A DNA stretch of 64,000 nt from Acinetobacter higginsii. Its GTDB lineage: Bacteria > Pseudomonadota > Gammaproteobacteria > Pseudomonadales > Moraxellaceae. The notes under the pieces are model-generated. The model had not been told where the DNA came from, made no database searches, and was given only the letters and a program-made list of their open reading frames with translations. The position numbers were made by a program, and so were the translations under genes. Of the stretch, positions 38,065 to 47,957 are shown piece by piece (position 1 is the first letter of the stretch; each line of letters opens with the position of its first letter). Location of the stretch: NCBI RefSeq assembly GCF_000369525.1, contig NZ_KB850070.1, positions 383,803 to 447,802 of the forward strand, read 5' to 3'.

Positions 38065-38934
38065 CTATTTATAACATGTTACACATGCCCCACCACCTTC
38101 AATATCATCATATACGGCATCCAAATCGACCATTTCGATTAACTGATCATCATGCAATATATTACGACGGCGTTTTTTCTTAAACTTTTCCATCTTTTTT
38201 TCATGGTCTGCTTTAATTTGAGCAATACGTTCAGGATCTTCAAGGGTACTTAATGGTGTGTCTTTTCCCATCCAATAATAGGTTTCACCATTCGCTGATT
38301 TGTCATCTTCAAACTGCTTCTCATACGCTTTTGCTTCTTCAAATTTTTCAGGATGGCGCTCTTTTAAACGTACCCATTCAATTTTCCGTTGATAGAAACA
38401 AAATGTGCACCCACTGCGCGAACGCCACTCATAATATTTTGGTAATCCTAAACCTGTACTTTCTAAGAGAGCAATAATATCTTGCTTCACTAAACCATCT
38501 TCAGCAAATGGCATCTTAGTCGTCAAATATTTTTGGGTAGGAACATATCCTTCACGCCAAGGTTCATCTGCACGAATACCAACATAGCTAATAATTTCAT
38601 AGCCATCATCTAAAAATGGTTTAACCCACTGCTCAAATGGAACCAATTTCATCTGTACCGTACACCAACGTTGATGTCCTGAAGGTAGGAAATGATTGTA
38701 TTCTTTTAACCAATAATCAAAATCTTTATCAGAACCTAAACGCAAAATTGGCTTACCTAAATAAGACTCTAACTGATTAAGATATTCCATGACCTCAGGA
38801 AGTTCTTTTCCTGTGTCCGTAAAGAAATATTCGATATCTAGTTCAGGATAGTGATCTCTCATATATACCGCGAGAGCTGCACTATCTTTTCCACCCGAAA
38901 GACCAAGGACATGCTTTACTTTTCTGTCAGACAT
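38065..38934 (-). CDS. PAPS-reductase-type ATP pyrophosphatase, SspD/DndC-like
   Basis: A 289-residue PP-loop enzyme: SGGKDS at residues 13-18 and a set of cysteines suited to an Fe-S cluster (Cys91; Cys176 and Cys179 in GCTFC; Cys284 and Cys287 in ACVTC). This is the layout of DndC and SspD, which activate the DNA backbone with ATP before sulfur insertion. The start has a strong AAAGGAGG and overlaps the SspC-like gene end by a few bases. It is the last gene of the leftward operon. Free-standing sulfate-assimilation PAPS reductase is unlikely given the neighbours. Confidence 0.82.
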   Translation of the reverse strand: MSDRKVKHVLGLSGGKDSAALAVYMRDHYPELDIEYFFTDTGKELPEVMEYLNQLESYLGKPILRLGSDKDFDYWLKEYNHFLPSGHQRWCTVQMKLVPFEQWVKPFLDDGYEIISYVGIRADEPWREGYVPTQKYLTTKMPFAEDGLVKQDIIALLESTGLGLPKYYEWRSRSGCTFCFYQRKIEWVRLKERHPEKFEEAKAYEKQFEDDKSANGETYYWMGKDTPLSTLEDPERIAQIKADHEKKMEKFKKKRRRNILHDDQLIEMVDLDAVYDDIEGGGACVTCYK

Positions 38935-41900
38935 GTTCGCCTCCTTTCTCAGAATGTGCTAAATCTAGATACTCTTTTAATAATTCATATAAAAGAATCG
39001 CTTTAGTATCTTTATTTAAATCACGACTATCTAGATATTCTTTAAATGAACCTATCGCAGACGATACTTTTTCCTCTGTTTCGGATGTAATCCGTACATC
39101 TCGATTATATTCCTCAAAGCCTTGAGGCGTATTTACAATAATGGCTAAATGTTTTTGCTCATCCAACGTATTTAACTGAGGATGACCATTTTTGACAAAA
39201 AAGCAGAGTTGTTTAAATCGCTGTGTGTAATTTGGAATATTTTGAGATGCCTTCTTAAGACTATCATCTGTCCAATCTCGCTCAGGTATTTGAGATAATA
39301 ATGTAATGATATTACTGAGCCATTGCTTAGATGCGTCATTACTCTTCATTAAATGAAAGGCAAATTTTTGTAACTGCCAATCCGCAGCAGAATGACTAAT
39401 AATCTCTGCTTGGGCAAGTAGTTCAGGCGTCAAATTTCCTAATTCATGGATTAACTCAGCTTCAAATGTTTGTAATAAATGCGATTTTGCTTGATCTAAT
39501 TCTAAAAACAAGTTGCTCATATCTGATTGAATAGAATCATTTTTTGCATGTTCAGCATCTAATAAGTCATATAAATCCTCAAATAACAACTTAAAAGGAT
39601 CATCTGCCATTAAAATAGCAGCGCGCAATTTTTGTGTTTTTTCACTAAAAAAATTGGCATTACGTGAATGCTTAATCCATTTTGACTTTTTCATTAGTGC
39701 AGAAACAATGAAACGAGCTACTTGTAATGCTGAAGCCTCTATGGGTTTTCCATAATTTGCTTCAATACTATTTGCTAAAAGATTAATAAACTGTTGTTTC
39801 TCAACCTGACCTTTTACATATTTTACTGCGATTTCATGAGGACGTTTGATCAACTTATTGATAAATTCCTCATCAATATCACTAATAAAACGGAACTCAT
39901 TCGTTACATCTTGATCATAAAATGCAAGAGTTTCTTTCTTAGCTTGCAATAAAGCGAGTGCAAATATAGGCAAAATACCCTGTGGTAAACCAAAAGGTGC
40001 AACCGTCCATTTTGCTTTCTCATAAAAGTCTGCAAGGGTAATTAAACCTTTATTTTCTTTAATAACCTTAAAACCGTTTTCCAACAGAATATGCGAATTT
40101 GAGTCTTTCGCCTCATGTGGCGTCGGAATTACAAAAGCCCATTCCTGTGTTTCACTATTCAGCTGATGAAGACCTAACCGCTTCAAACAAGATAAATAAA
40201 TCGCTTTCTCAGCAGGAAATTTCTCAATACCCAGGTTTTCCATTTCTGGACTATGAAGCATTTTTTCTAAAAGCTTTCTTCGCCCAGAAGCTGCGGAACT
40301 TGAAATTTCATTTCTTACCACAAGTTCATTAAACATCTTTGGACATTGATCAAAAATTTTGTCAGCAAGTTCAGAAGCAATCACTGAAAGTTGCTTTTGG
40401 GCTTGTTTTTCACCTTGGTAGAACCACGTAGCAGACTCAAAAGCATGGTTAAACAAAAAGGTTAATTGTTGATAAATATAATCACAACGATGCTGATATT
40501 CTTTCTTCGCAACCTGATCAATCAATAATTTAGGCTGTTCTTTTACAATTTGCTGTAATACAAAAAGTTCTTTCGCCCAATTTTCAATCTCATTATAGTT
40601 ATTTAAACTCGCGATCACTAAGTTTGAATGAGTTTGAGACAACTTCATCAATTGCCTATCTGTTAGTGAGCTTTCAGCAATCAATACAAAGTCCCTGTAT
40701 GACTGATTACTTTGATGTTCTAACTCTGAAAATTGTTTTAGTTCATTCACATTATAAATAAGATATTGCCCCATCCAACGCATTATCCCTCTTTCCTGAT
40801 AATGACGTTTCGCTAAAACAACATTTGCTTTATAACCTGTATATTGCAAATAATTTTGTTTTGGATTTAAGGTTTCTAGCTTGTCCTGAATTAACTGCTG
40901 CACATTTAAATCTGATGTCGTCACAACCTCATAGGATTGTGTGCTATTCCAGAAACTCAGAATTTTCCATTCTGTTAGTTGAGTTAAACATTCCGTGATG
41001 GCTTTAGTTTCTTTTTTACTCGCATAAAAACTAAAATTCAGCAAATCACGTGTTGGATATACGCCTAGGGACTTACCAAAAATATTCAACATCGCAATTG
41101 CTTTAATTAAATTTGAATATAATTGATTCTTAGCAATAGAAAAATTTTCTTTACTCGTTTTTTGACTCACTAAAGTCAAAGCTTGCTCAACAAGACTCCA
41201 AGCATGTCCTTCTTTAGAACTTAAAATTTGATGTTGTAAGTTATGACTTAGATAGTCCCATAAATCTACGATAGAATACTTTTGTTCCAATACTGTATTA
41301 GCATCTAAAAACTTTCTTAAACTATATGGTTCTGCTGAAAGTAAAAAGCTAAAAATACTGCGTTCATTTTGGCTAAAGCTACTTTTTGAAACAGCTCCAA
41401 GCAAAACAGTTGTAAGTGGATGCAAAGGCAATGCATTATAAAAATATTGTTTTACTTTTGGGCTATTTTCTAAGAGACGTGAACCAATAAATTTTTGAAT
41501 TTGATCAATTAAATCATGATCATTTTTATCTACTGATTGAGGTATTTTAGCATCTGTTCTTTTTAGAGTTTTCGAAACTAAAGCAATTGATTCATCTAAG
41601 GATATGCGATAAGAAATATCGACATATCTACCTTGGATTTTTGCCCACTCTAAAGCAATTTGATGACTTAGGCCTTTTGCATAATCAGCAAATGATTGAT
41701 GCAAAATACCAATAAAAATAAAAGGGCATTCAGGTTGAGATAAACGATTAATTTTTTCCGAAAGATCCTGAAAAAAATGTAAATTGCCAGAACCTCTTGC
41801 CAAAGTTTCTAGCAGTTTACCCATTTCATCTAAGATGAATAATGTTCCCGAGATTTTACCTTGTAACTCTGAAAATACTTGAATAATCCAATCTAAAAGT

Positions 41901-42382
41901 TGTGCTTCAGTTTCAGGATACTGTTCTAATAACATAGACTGTTTAAAATATTTTAATAATCCTGCAACCTGTACAGCATCAACTACTGAACGATAAAATA
42001 ACTCAATTGGTGAGATAATACCTGCCACCGCTTTGATTATAATCCACGGTTTTTTTTCAATATTTTCAGTTTTAAATACAGTTTCTAATTTTGCTGACAA
42101 TATGGGATCGGCAATCATTTTATTGACTGCATCACGAACATTTTGATCAGAATGTACAAAACCAGTCAAAATTGCAGCTAAGGTTGATTTTCCTGTACCG
42201 TAACTACCTGTAATCGTAAATGTAGAAGATTTTGAATCCACTACAGTAGCCAAAGCATTGTATGCTGTGCCATGGAAAATAATTTTATCAAAAAATTCTT
42301 TTGAAATATCTGTATCTAAACGCGTAGAAAGTAGATGATTCACATTAATTTGGTAGTATTGATTCAAATTAGTCGTTGACAT
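38927..42382 (-). CDS. SspC-like P-loop ATPase
   Basis: A 1151-residue ATPase from the ATG at 42382. Walker A is GSYGTGKST at residues 59-67; Walker B is LFILDEMGKLLE, then CPFIFIGILHQSFADYA. The remainder is largely helical. It lies between DUF4007 (SspB-like) and the PAPS-reductase-like gene, matching the sspB-sspC-sspD order of single-strand phosphorothioation systems. The stop of the DUF4007 gene is one base before this ATG, so the three genes are coupled. The frame extends to a GTG at 42397 that lies inside the previous gene. Confidence 0.78.
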   Translation of the reverse strand: MSTTNLNQYYQINVNHLLSTRLDTDISKEFFDKIIFHGTAYNALATVVDSKSSTFTITGSYGTGKSTLAAILTGFVHSDQNVRDAVNKMIADPILSAKLETVFKTENIEKKPWIIIKAVAGIISPIELFYRSVVDAVQVAGLLKYFKQSMLLEQYPETEAQLLDWIIQVFSELQGKISGTLFILDEMGKLLETLARGSGNLHFFQDLSEKINRLSQPECPFIFIGILHQSFADYAKGLSHQIALEWAKIQGRYVDISYRISLDESIALVSKTLKRTDAKIPQSVDKNDHDLIDQIQKFIGSRLLENSPKVKQYFYNALPLHPLTTVLLGAVSKSSFSQNERSIFSFLLSAEPYSLRKFLDANTVLEQKYSIVDLWDYLSHNLQHQILSSKEGHAWSLVEQALTLVSQKTSKENFSIAKNQLYSNLIKAIAMLNIFGKSLGVYPTRDLLNFSFYASKKETKAITECLTQLTEWKILSFWNSTQSYEVVTTSDLNVQQLIQDKLETLNPKQNYLQYTGYKANVVLAKRHYQERGIMRWMGQYLIYNVNELKQFSELEHQSNQSYRDFVLIAESSLTDRQLMKLSQTHSNLVIASLNNYNEIENWAKELFVLQQIVKEQPKLLIDQVAKKEYQHRCDYIYQQLTFLFNHAFESATWFYQGEKQAQKQLSVIASELADKIFDQCPKMFNELVVRNEISSSAASGRRKLLEKMLHSPEMENLGIEKFPAEKAIYLSCLKRLGLHQLNSETQEWAFVIPTPHEAKDSNSHILLENGFKVIKENKGLITLADFYEKAKWTVAPFGLPQGILPIFALALLQAKKETLAFYDQDVTNEFRFISDIDEEFINKLIKRPHEIAVKYVKGQVEKQQFINLLANSIEANYGKPIEASALQVARFIVSALMKKSKWIKHSRNANFFSEKTQKLRAAILMADDPFKLLFEDLYDLLDAEHAKNDSIQSDMSNLFLELDQAKSHLLQTFEAELIHELGNLTPELLAQAEIISHSAADWQLQKFAFHLMKSNDASKQWLSNIITLLSQIPERDWTDDSLKKASQNIPNYTQRFKQLCFFVKNGHPQLNTLDEQKHLAIIVNTPQGFEEYNRDVRITSETEEKVSSAIGSFKEYLDSRDLNKDTKAILLYELLKEYLDLAHSEKGGEHV

Positions 42383-42383
42383 C

Positions 42384-43268
42384 TTACTCACTCTCACTAT
42401 AAATTTTTTCTAATAAATTATCTAAATCAAAAGCTTGAATATCTTTGCATGCTAGGCTTCTAATACCTAATGTGTCCGACCAAAAAAATCTTTCATCAAG
42501 TAATGAACATTGATTTAAATAAAAATCGATACCGATATTATTGATTCTAAATAAACGTCCAGGGCTTCCGGGCATAGTTAAAATACTATCGACACTAATC
42601 GTCGAAGTATTCTTAAAAAATGTTTGCCAAAAATCCACTAGACAGTATAAAAATACTTCAGGTTTTAAACTTTTTTGTTCAGTAAAATCAGACTTAAATT
42701 TATTAGCTTCCAAGTGATACAGTAAACCTAACTCATTTAAAGGAGAGATAAAACTATCTTCTCCTTTAAAGGTTTTGCTTAGTTTTTTCCCATAACAGAG
42801 TGCAAAACAATCAAAATCTTTCTGTAAAGTTGCAAGCGCAGGGATTTTTAAATTCTCTGTGTTTAACCAATCCATTAAATCTAAAATTAAATCATTTTTA
42901 TCAAAAAACTGCTTATTTGAAAAATTGAAATACCATCGAGCAAACGTCAATTCTGAATAATTTTTTTGAATATAATAATGCAAAAGCCAGTTTGATACCG
43001 GTTTCTCTAAATAAGAATCATATAACTTAATAACTTTTGTAATGTCCGAAATGTACCTTTTTTTTTGATCACTAACTTTAAGCGGTTGTAAACCTGAAAT
43101 TTCGGTCCAATATTTAATACTATTGACCATATTTTTACCTACACCTAGGTCGACAACCAAATTTTCTTCATTTTTTTCTTTATAATCTAATGAATTATAC
43201 GACTTATTAAGCCATCCATATCTTAATGCAAAAGTCTCATGACCCGAAAAGCGTAGTGTAAAACTCAT
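42384..43268 (-). CDS. DUF4007 protein, SspB-like
   Basis: A 294-residue DUF4007 protein. The N-terminal FSGHETFALRYGWLNK and LGVGKNMVNSIKYW are the family hallmarks, and the C-terminal part holds the SPGRLFRINN segment. SspB of the SspABCD system is, as far as I recall, a DUF4007 protein with DNA-nicking activity needed for single-strand modification. It is first in the leftward operon. No strong Shine-Dalgarno is seen. DUF4007 proteins also occur in other defence loci, so the assignment leans on the adjacent SspC- and SspD-like genes. Confidence 0.78.
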   Translation of the reverse strand: MSFTLRFSGHETFALRYGWLNKSYNSLDYKEKNEENLVVDLGVGKNMVNSIKYWTEISGLQPLKVSDQKKRYISDITKVIKLYDSYLEKPVSNWLLHYYIQKNYSELTFARWYFNFSNKQFFDKNDLILDLMDWLNTENLKIPALATLQKDFDCFALCYGKKLSKTFKGEDSFISPLNELGLLYHLEANKFKSDFTEQKSLKPEVFLYCLVDFWQTFFKNTSTISVDSILTMPGSPGRLFRINNIGIDFYLNQCSLLDERFFWSDTLGIRSLACKDIQAFDLDNLLEKIYSESE

Positions 43269-43593
43269 AGTCTAGTCGTCTTAAAAACAGATTTACTGGA
43301 AGATTGTCTCCAGTAGCTTATACATCATTATAATTTTATTCAAGGAATAACTCCATTGATACGACACAACCTGTCTTCCTAAGCAGTACATTTAAGTATG
43401 AATATATTAATCCAAGATATTTATACATACGCTCTCACACAAGTAAAAAAAGTATGAAAGTCTACAGTAGGCCACTTACACTTTACTCACGACCAAAACA
43501 TCTTAATATATTGAAAACATTTATAAAATAAATCCACCATCCCCACTGCTCATTAAAAAATTTAATCGCTAGATCGTATTAATATTATTAAAC
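43269..43593. other. promoter side of sspBCD-like operon
   Basis: This 325-bp AT-rich gap lies between the DUF4007 gene and the Cys4 small protein, both read leftwards. A short hairpin, ACTGGA / TCCAGT (43295-43314), lies in the leader of the DUF4007 gene. No open frame or attachment-site copy was found; the right border of the tRNA-Gly element could be here but shows no repeat of the tRNA end. Confidence 0.4.
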
Positions 43594-43857
43594 TTACTTC
43601 AATCCAAACCCATCCAATGTCGCTGGGTCAAAATTTTCATCAAACATAAACTCATCTACTCTCTCTTTTTTTAACGTCGCTAGGGTATAAAAGAAACATT
43701 TCTCACATAACTGCAACTCATATCTTTCCCCATCATGCGTGGAGCCATACCCCCAATTCGCTGATAAAGTTCCAAACTCCAGTTGCGTTAATTGATTACA
43801 TACATCACATAGAACATCTGTAACGACTTCCTCCTGTTTCAGTTGTTTGATTTCCAT
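43594..43857 (-). CDS. small Cys4 putative zinc-ribbon protein
   Basis: An 87-residue protein with two CxxC knuckles, Cys17/Cys20 and Cys51/Cys54, and between them the segment ANWGYGSTHDGERYELQL. It probably binds zinc. AAGGAG precedes the start. I do not recognise a named family, though similar short CxxC proteins with this central pattern seem widespread. It is a single gene between the defence locus and a degraded regulator. Confidence 0.7.
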   Translation of the reverse strand: MEIKQLKQEEVVTDVLCDVCNQLTQLEFGTLSANWGYGSTHDGERYELQLCEKCFFYTLATLKKERVDEFMFDENFDPATLDGFGLK

Positions 43858-43942
43858 ATGCAGCTCCTTGTATCAATCAAGTTAAACTCATCTACATGTT
43901 TACTAAAAACTTATTCCTGTTTGGCTTTAATTACCATTAAAA

Positions 43943-44141
43943 ATTGAGCTTAAAGCAAGTTGATATGCAATCCCGCACTGGCATTTCAAGGCAGCAGTAC
44001 CAAAAACTGTAAAGTCAGGGCAATCCACGATTAGAGATCTTAGAAATTATTGCGGCAGAATTAAATGCTCAATTGATGCTCATTCCTGATGATAAAGTTT
44101 ATTTAATTTACAGTCTCGACAAAAAGACTAGCCAAAAATAA
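43943..44141 (+). pseudogene. XRE/HipB-type regulator remnant
   Basis: The plus-strand frame reads LSLKQVDMQSRTGISRQQYQ, a stop, then GNPRLEILEIIAAELNAQLM and ends at TAA 44139-44141. This is the second half of a helix-turn-helix antitoxin-type protein with an in-frame stop at 44010-44012 and no intact N-terminus. No partner toxin is adjacent. Confidence 0.6.
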
Positions 44142-44145
44142 AATA

Positions 44146-47100
44146 CTAAAATTTCTCAAATAATTTCATCACATCATTTTCCGTAAGTTTCGCTTCGCCC
44201 TCATGATCGGCGCTTAGAATAGACTGTGCCAGTTCTGCTTTATTTTGCTGCAAGGCAATAATTTTTTCTTCTATACTTTGATTGGTAATCAGCTTGTACA
44301 CAAATACCGGCTTGTCCTGTCCAATCCTCCATGCACGATCTGAAGCCTGATCTTCAGCAGCAGGGTTCCACCATGGATCATAGTGAATGACCGTATCCGC
44401 TGCTGTCAAATTCAAGCCTACGCCTCCAGCTTTAAGGCTGATTAAAAACACAGACACTTGTCCAGACTGAAATGTAGTAATGACTTCATCTCGTTTTTTG
44501 GTCTTTCCAGTCAGTTTGACATAGCCAATTTCCGAGTGATTGAGTCGCTGCTCAATCAATTCCAACATTGAAGTAAACTGAGAAAAGATGAGAACTTTTC
44601 GTCCCTCTTCCACCATCGGGACGACCATATCCATCAACTGTTCAAGTTTGGCAGAATGTGCCTGCCCGGTTTTAACCGAATCCAGTTTCAGCAAACTAGG
44701 ATGGCAGCACACCTGACGTAGTTTCAACAAGGCATCTAAAATTTGAATTTGACTACGTTTAAAGCCTTTTTCTGCCACAATTTTCTGAATGTTTTCCTGC
44801 ATCGTGGCGCGAACAGCCTCGTATAGCTTGGATTGCTGTTCATTCATGTCAATATTGACTTCAATCGTGGTTTTTTCAGGCAATTCTTTGGCGACGTCAG
44901 TTTTCAAGCGACGTAAAATGAAGGGCTTAATCCGGTTGACCAGCTTTTGCCTTAACTCCTGATCACCGCGTTTTTCAATCGGATAGCGGTATTTTTTATT
45001 AAAGATTTCTTGTGAATATAAAAATCCTGGCATCAGAAAATAAAATAGTGCCCACAGCTCACCCAAATGATTTTCCATCGGGGTACCGGTTAGACACAGA
45101 CGATGTCGCGCTTTTAATTGCCGTACTACCTGTGCAGCTTTGGCACGCGGATTTTTGATATTCTGTGCTTCATCCAAAATGAGTTGATGATATTCATATT
45201 GCTTCAGTTGTTCTTCATCTCTCGCCAGGAGCGGATAGGTGGTTAAAACAATGTCATATTGCGGAATCTGTTCAAAATACTGATGGCGGTCCGGCCCTTG
45301 TAGCAGCAGCACCTTGAGCTCAGGGGTAAATTTTTCCGCTTCTTTGAGCCAGTTATGCATCAGCGATGTAGGTGCAACAATTAAGGCGGGGCTGTCCTGC
45401 AAATGTCCAGCCTGCTTTTCCATGAGCAAATGCGCTAAAGTTTGTGCTGTTTTGCCCAAACCCATATCATCTGCCAGAATCCCGCCATGCTGGGTTTCTC
45501 TTAAAAACTGCAACCAACCTAAGCCCTGCTGCTGGTATGGTCGCAATTCACCTTGAAAACCTTTGGGTGTCGGCAATTGTTGCTGATAGCCTTGTTTAAA
45601 TCGCTGCGCAAATTGCTGCAGACGATCACTAACCTGCCACGCCATCCCAAGATGATGCTGTAGTTCCAATAGTTGACTTGCATCATAGCGATCTAGGCGA
45701 CGTTCATCCTGCTGTAAAATACCGCGGAGATTTAACAATACCGGCTTAATATCCTTGACGGATAGAGCCAAATCGGGTTTATCCAATGCAGTTTTCAGGG
45801 TGAAAATTTGAGTGTCATCAAGATCATTAAAAGCCTGCGGATCAAGTAACTCAGGCTGCTGTTGCACCAAAACTGCGATTACATCAAGCAGGTCATAGCA
45901 ATTGCCTGCACTGTCCTGAACGGTCGCCCCGATATTGAACCAGTCCTGCTGGCTTTCAGATTCAGTGATGGAAATATTTAAATTTTCTACATATTGCAGA
46001 TTAAATGGGCTGTGTTCCAGATGCTCTATCTGCCAACCCATCGACTCAATTTGATTGATGGGCATCAGCTGTTTGATCCAGTCTCCATAGAAAGCAAAAA
46101 CCATAGAATCGAGACGTTGTTTATCCAGTTTTAATGGCTGATCATAGCTAAGATCTTTCACCCACTCCAGCGATTCGACTGACAGCTGTAAACGCTGGAT
46201 TGCCTGTTGTTCCTGAATTAAGTCCCGAAGCTGTCGCACTATTTTTCCATGCTGCTCACCAATAAAACTGTCACCTGATGTACCTGCTTTTATTCGCCCA
46301 CCTGCATAGGAGAATTCAATTTCAGCACAAACAGACTCCTCTAATTTCCAATCAAATTTACCTAAAACACCAAAGCGTAAAATTGGCTGGGGACTACCCT
46401 CAAGGACATCAATATGCTGAATAGACTCGGGCTGAGGCAGATTTTTCACGTCTGAATATTGATGAGTCAGTTTCTCAAACTCTGGCAAGAGCATAGATGG
46501 AAGATCAGGCATCTGTAAAAAATGGTACAGAAGATTTGCCGTATATTCACCATATAACTGGCCCACCGTGTTCTGTTGAATATCCACATAACACGGTGGC
46601 TGGCTCGCGAGAATCTGAATATGTGGATTTGATTTTAAATCGAGTCGAATATCACCATTGACCAATTCAATGTTTAAATGCTCTGTCTGTTTGTTTATAC
46701 CTTGTTGCCAGATCAGCTCGATGTGATAGCCTTGTTCTGACCATTGAAGTGCAGTATGGCTCTTTTTTTGCCAGTACACATCGCCACTTTGAATAAAAGA
46801 TTTGAAGTGCTCCAATAAAATGCTTGAGATATCAAGATTGCTTTGATAAAAGCGTTCGTCACTGTTTATTTTGGCATAATAATAAATCTGGTTAAATAAT
46901 TGTCGTTTTTGTTCAGGTAAAGTCAGATGCTTTCTGGTGATATTTTCATATTGGGTATAATAACTTTCCCCCGCAATTGAGCCGTTTTTATTGCGTCTGG
47001 CTTTCTGAACATCAACTGTCAATTTCTTTAAGCTGACAGACTGATCTAGCAGGTAAATTAAATAATTGTTTGTTTTGACAGATTGCTCTGGTTCAGTCTG

Positions 47101-47493
47101 TTGTAAATACCGTTTAAAATCATTCAACCAGCGCTGCGCCTGATCATCCCCCCGTTGGCGTTTTGCGATTCCCTGCGGGGATTGAGATTCAGCATAACGC
47201 TGTTGAAATTCCTGACGATATTCTTGAAAGAATAACCGCGCTAAAGCAGCAGCATGTTTACAGTTATATCCAACCGGACAAGTGCAGTCGTCATCGATTA
47301 AACGGTCTTTTTTAAGATTATAGGTAATCGCGGTATCGTAATAATCTGTCCCTTCAATTTGGGCATACATCGTGACATCGTCTTTTTCCTCAAAGAACTC
47401 AATCGTTTCCCTATCAATGTGTTTAGCGTAGCTCAGACTGCGCTGAATAGTTGCGGTACTAAAGCGAGATAGAAAATTGATCAATGAAGACAT
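44146..47493 (-). CDS. SWIM-domain SNF2-family helicase
   Basis: A 1115-residue SNF2/RapA-type DNA translocase. A SWIM zinc finger lies at residues 70-80 (Cys70, Cys72, Cys78, His80 in CTCPVGYNCKH). The motor core follows from about residue 640, with ILADDMGLGKT (motif I), ILDEAQN (motif II) and the C-terminal lobe ending in DRAWRIGQ (motif VI). Such proteins remodel DNA-protein complexes. It is more GC-rich than the defence genes to its left, and it may be a long-resident gene rather than recent cargo. No nuclease or methyltransferase is adjacent, so a defence role is not supported. Confidence 0.88.
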   Translation of the reverse strand: MSSLINFLSRFSTATIQRSLSYAKHIDRETIEFFEEKDDVTMYAQIEGTDYYDTAITYNLKKDRLIDDDCTCPVGYNCKHAAALARLFFQEYRQEFQQRYAESQSPQGIAKRQRGDDQAQRWLNDFKRYLQQTEPEQSVKTNNYLIYLLDQSVSLKKLTVDVQKARRNKNGSIAGESYYTQYENITRKHLTLPEQKRQLFNQIYYYAKINSDERFYQSNLDISSILLEHFKSFIQSGDVYWQKKSHTALQWSEQGYHIELIWQQGINKQTEHLNIELVNGDIRLDLKSNPHIQILASQPPCYVDIQQNTVGQLYGEYTANLLYHFLQMPDLPSMLLPEFEKLTHQYSDVKNLPQPESIQHIDVLEGSPQPILRFGVLGKFDWKLEESVCAEIEFSYAGGRIKAGTSGDSFIGEQHGKIVRQLRDLIQEQQAIQRLQLSVESLEWVKDLSYDQPLKLDKQRLDSMVFAFYGDWIKQLMPINQIESMGWQIEHLEHSPFNLQYVENLNISITESESQQDWFNIGATVQDSAGNCYDLLDVIAVLVQQQPELLDPQAFNDLDDTQIFTLKTALDKPDLALSVKDIKPVLLNLRGILQQDERRLDRYDASQLLELQHHLGMAWQVSDRLQQFAQRFKQGYQQQLPTPKGFQGELRPYQQQGLGWLQFLRETQHGGILADDMGLGKTAQTLAHLLMEKQAGHLQDSPALIVAPTSLMHNWLKEAEKFTPELKVLLLQGPDRHQYFEQIPQYDIVLTTYPLLARDEEQLKQYEYHQLILDEAQNIKNPRAKAAQVVRQLKARHRLCLTGTPMENHLGELWALFYFLMPGFLYSQEIFNKKYRYPIEKRGDQELRQKLVNRIKPFILRRLKTDVAKELPEKTTIEVNIDMNEQQSKLYEAVRATMQENIQKIVAEKGFKRSQIQILDALLKLRQVCCHPSLLKLDSVKTGQAHSAKLEQLMDMVVPMVEEGRKVLIFSQFTSMLELIEQRLNHSEIGYVKLTGKTKKRDEVITTFQSGQVSVFLISLKAGGVGLNLTAADTVIHYDPWWNPAAEDQASDRAWRIGQDKPVFVYKLITNQSIEEKIIALQQNKAELAQSILSADHEGEAKLTENDVMKLFEKF

Positions 47494-47678
47494 GATTACC
47501 AGACACTAAAAATGTTTATACAATTATAACGGACAAAGCTGTCATTTCAGAAAAGTAGCCGAGCTGCTCAACCTGAGCATAAATTGGACTCACTCAATAG
47601 GAATATTGTGACTAAAGACAATCAAATCAGAGAAGTTAAACAGATCATTGAGGTCGAAAATATTCTGATAGAAAGTTC

Positions 47679-47957
47679 TCATTTCTTCACGACAGTTAAT
47701 TTTAAACCAAATGGGGCTAAAAGTTTTAGCATTGTTTCTAAGGTTGGATTTGCATCTGATCGCTCGAGCTTCTGTAAAGTTTGAAGCGAAATTTTAGTGA
47801 TCTTGGACATTTCATGTAATGTCAGATGCAGCTCTGTTCTAATGAATTTTGCAATGACATGTATCGGCCAGTCTGGATTAAGCTGAATCATTTCTAAGAC
47901 ATATTGTCTTTTTCTAATTTGCTCTATTTGAGAGAGTGGAATAAAACGTTTATCCAT
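47679..47957 (-). CDS. HipB-like XRE antitoxin
   Basis: A 92-residue protein with a helix-turn-helix in its second half (LTLHEMSKITKISLQTLQKLE) and the C-terminal strand KLTVVKK. It lies downstream of hipA, overlapping its end by eight bases, with AAAGGAGA inside the hipA tail. This is the reverse of the common hipB-hipA order. It presumably neutralises the adjacent kinase and represses the operon. Confidence 0.75.
   Translation of the reverse strand: MDKRFIPLSQIEQIRKRQYVLEMIQLNPDWPIHVIAKFIRTELHLTLHEMSKITKISLQTLQKLERSDANPTLETMLKLLAPFGLKLTVVKK

Noticed and set aside
33509..42397. BREX system (BrxC-like ATPase plus PAPS-reductase gene as in type 4)
   Set aside because: No PglZ, PglX or BrxL homologue is visible, while a cysteine desulfurase, DUF4007 proteins and a DptH-like protein are present, which fits phosphorothioation better.
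44146..47493. SNF2 helicase as a DISARM or other defence component
   Set aside because: No methyltransferase, DUF1998 or phospholipase D partner is adjacent; SWIM-SNF2 proteins are also common outside defence loci.
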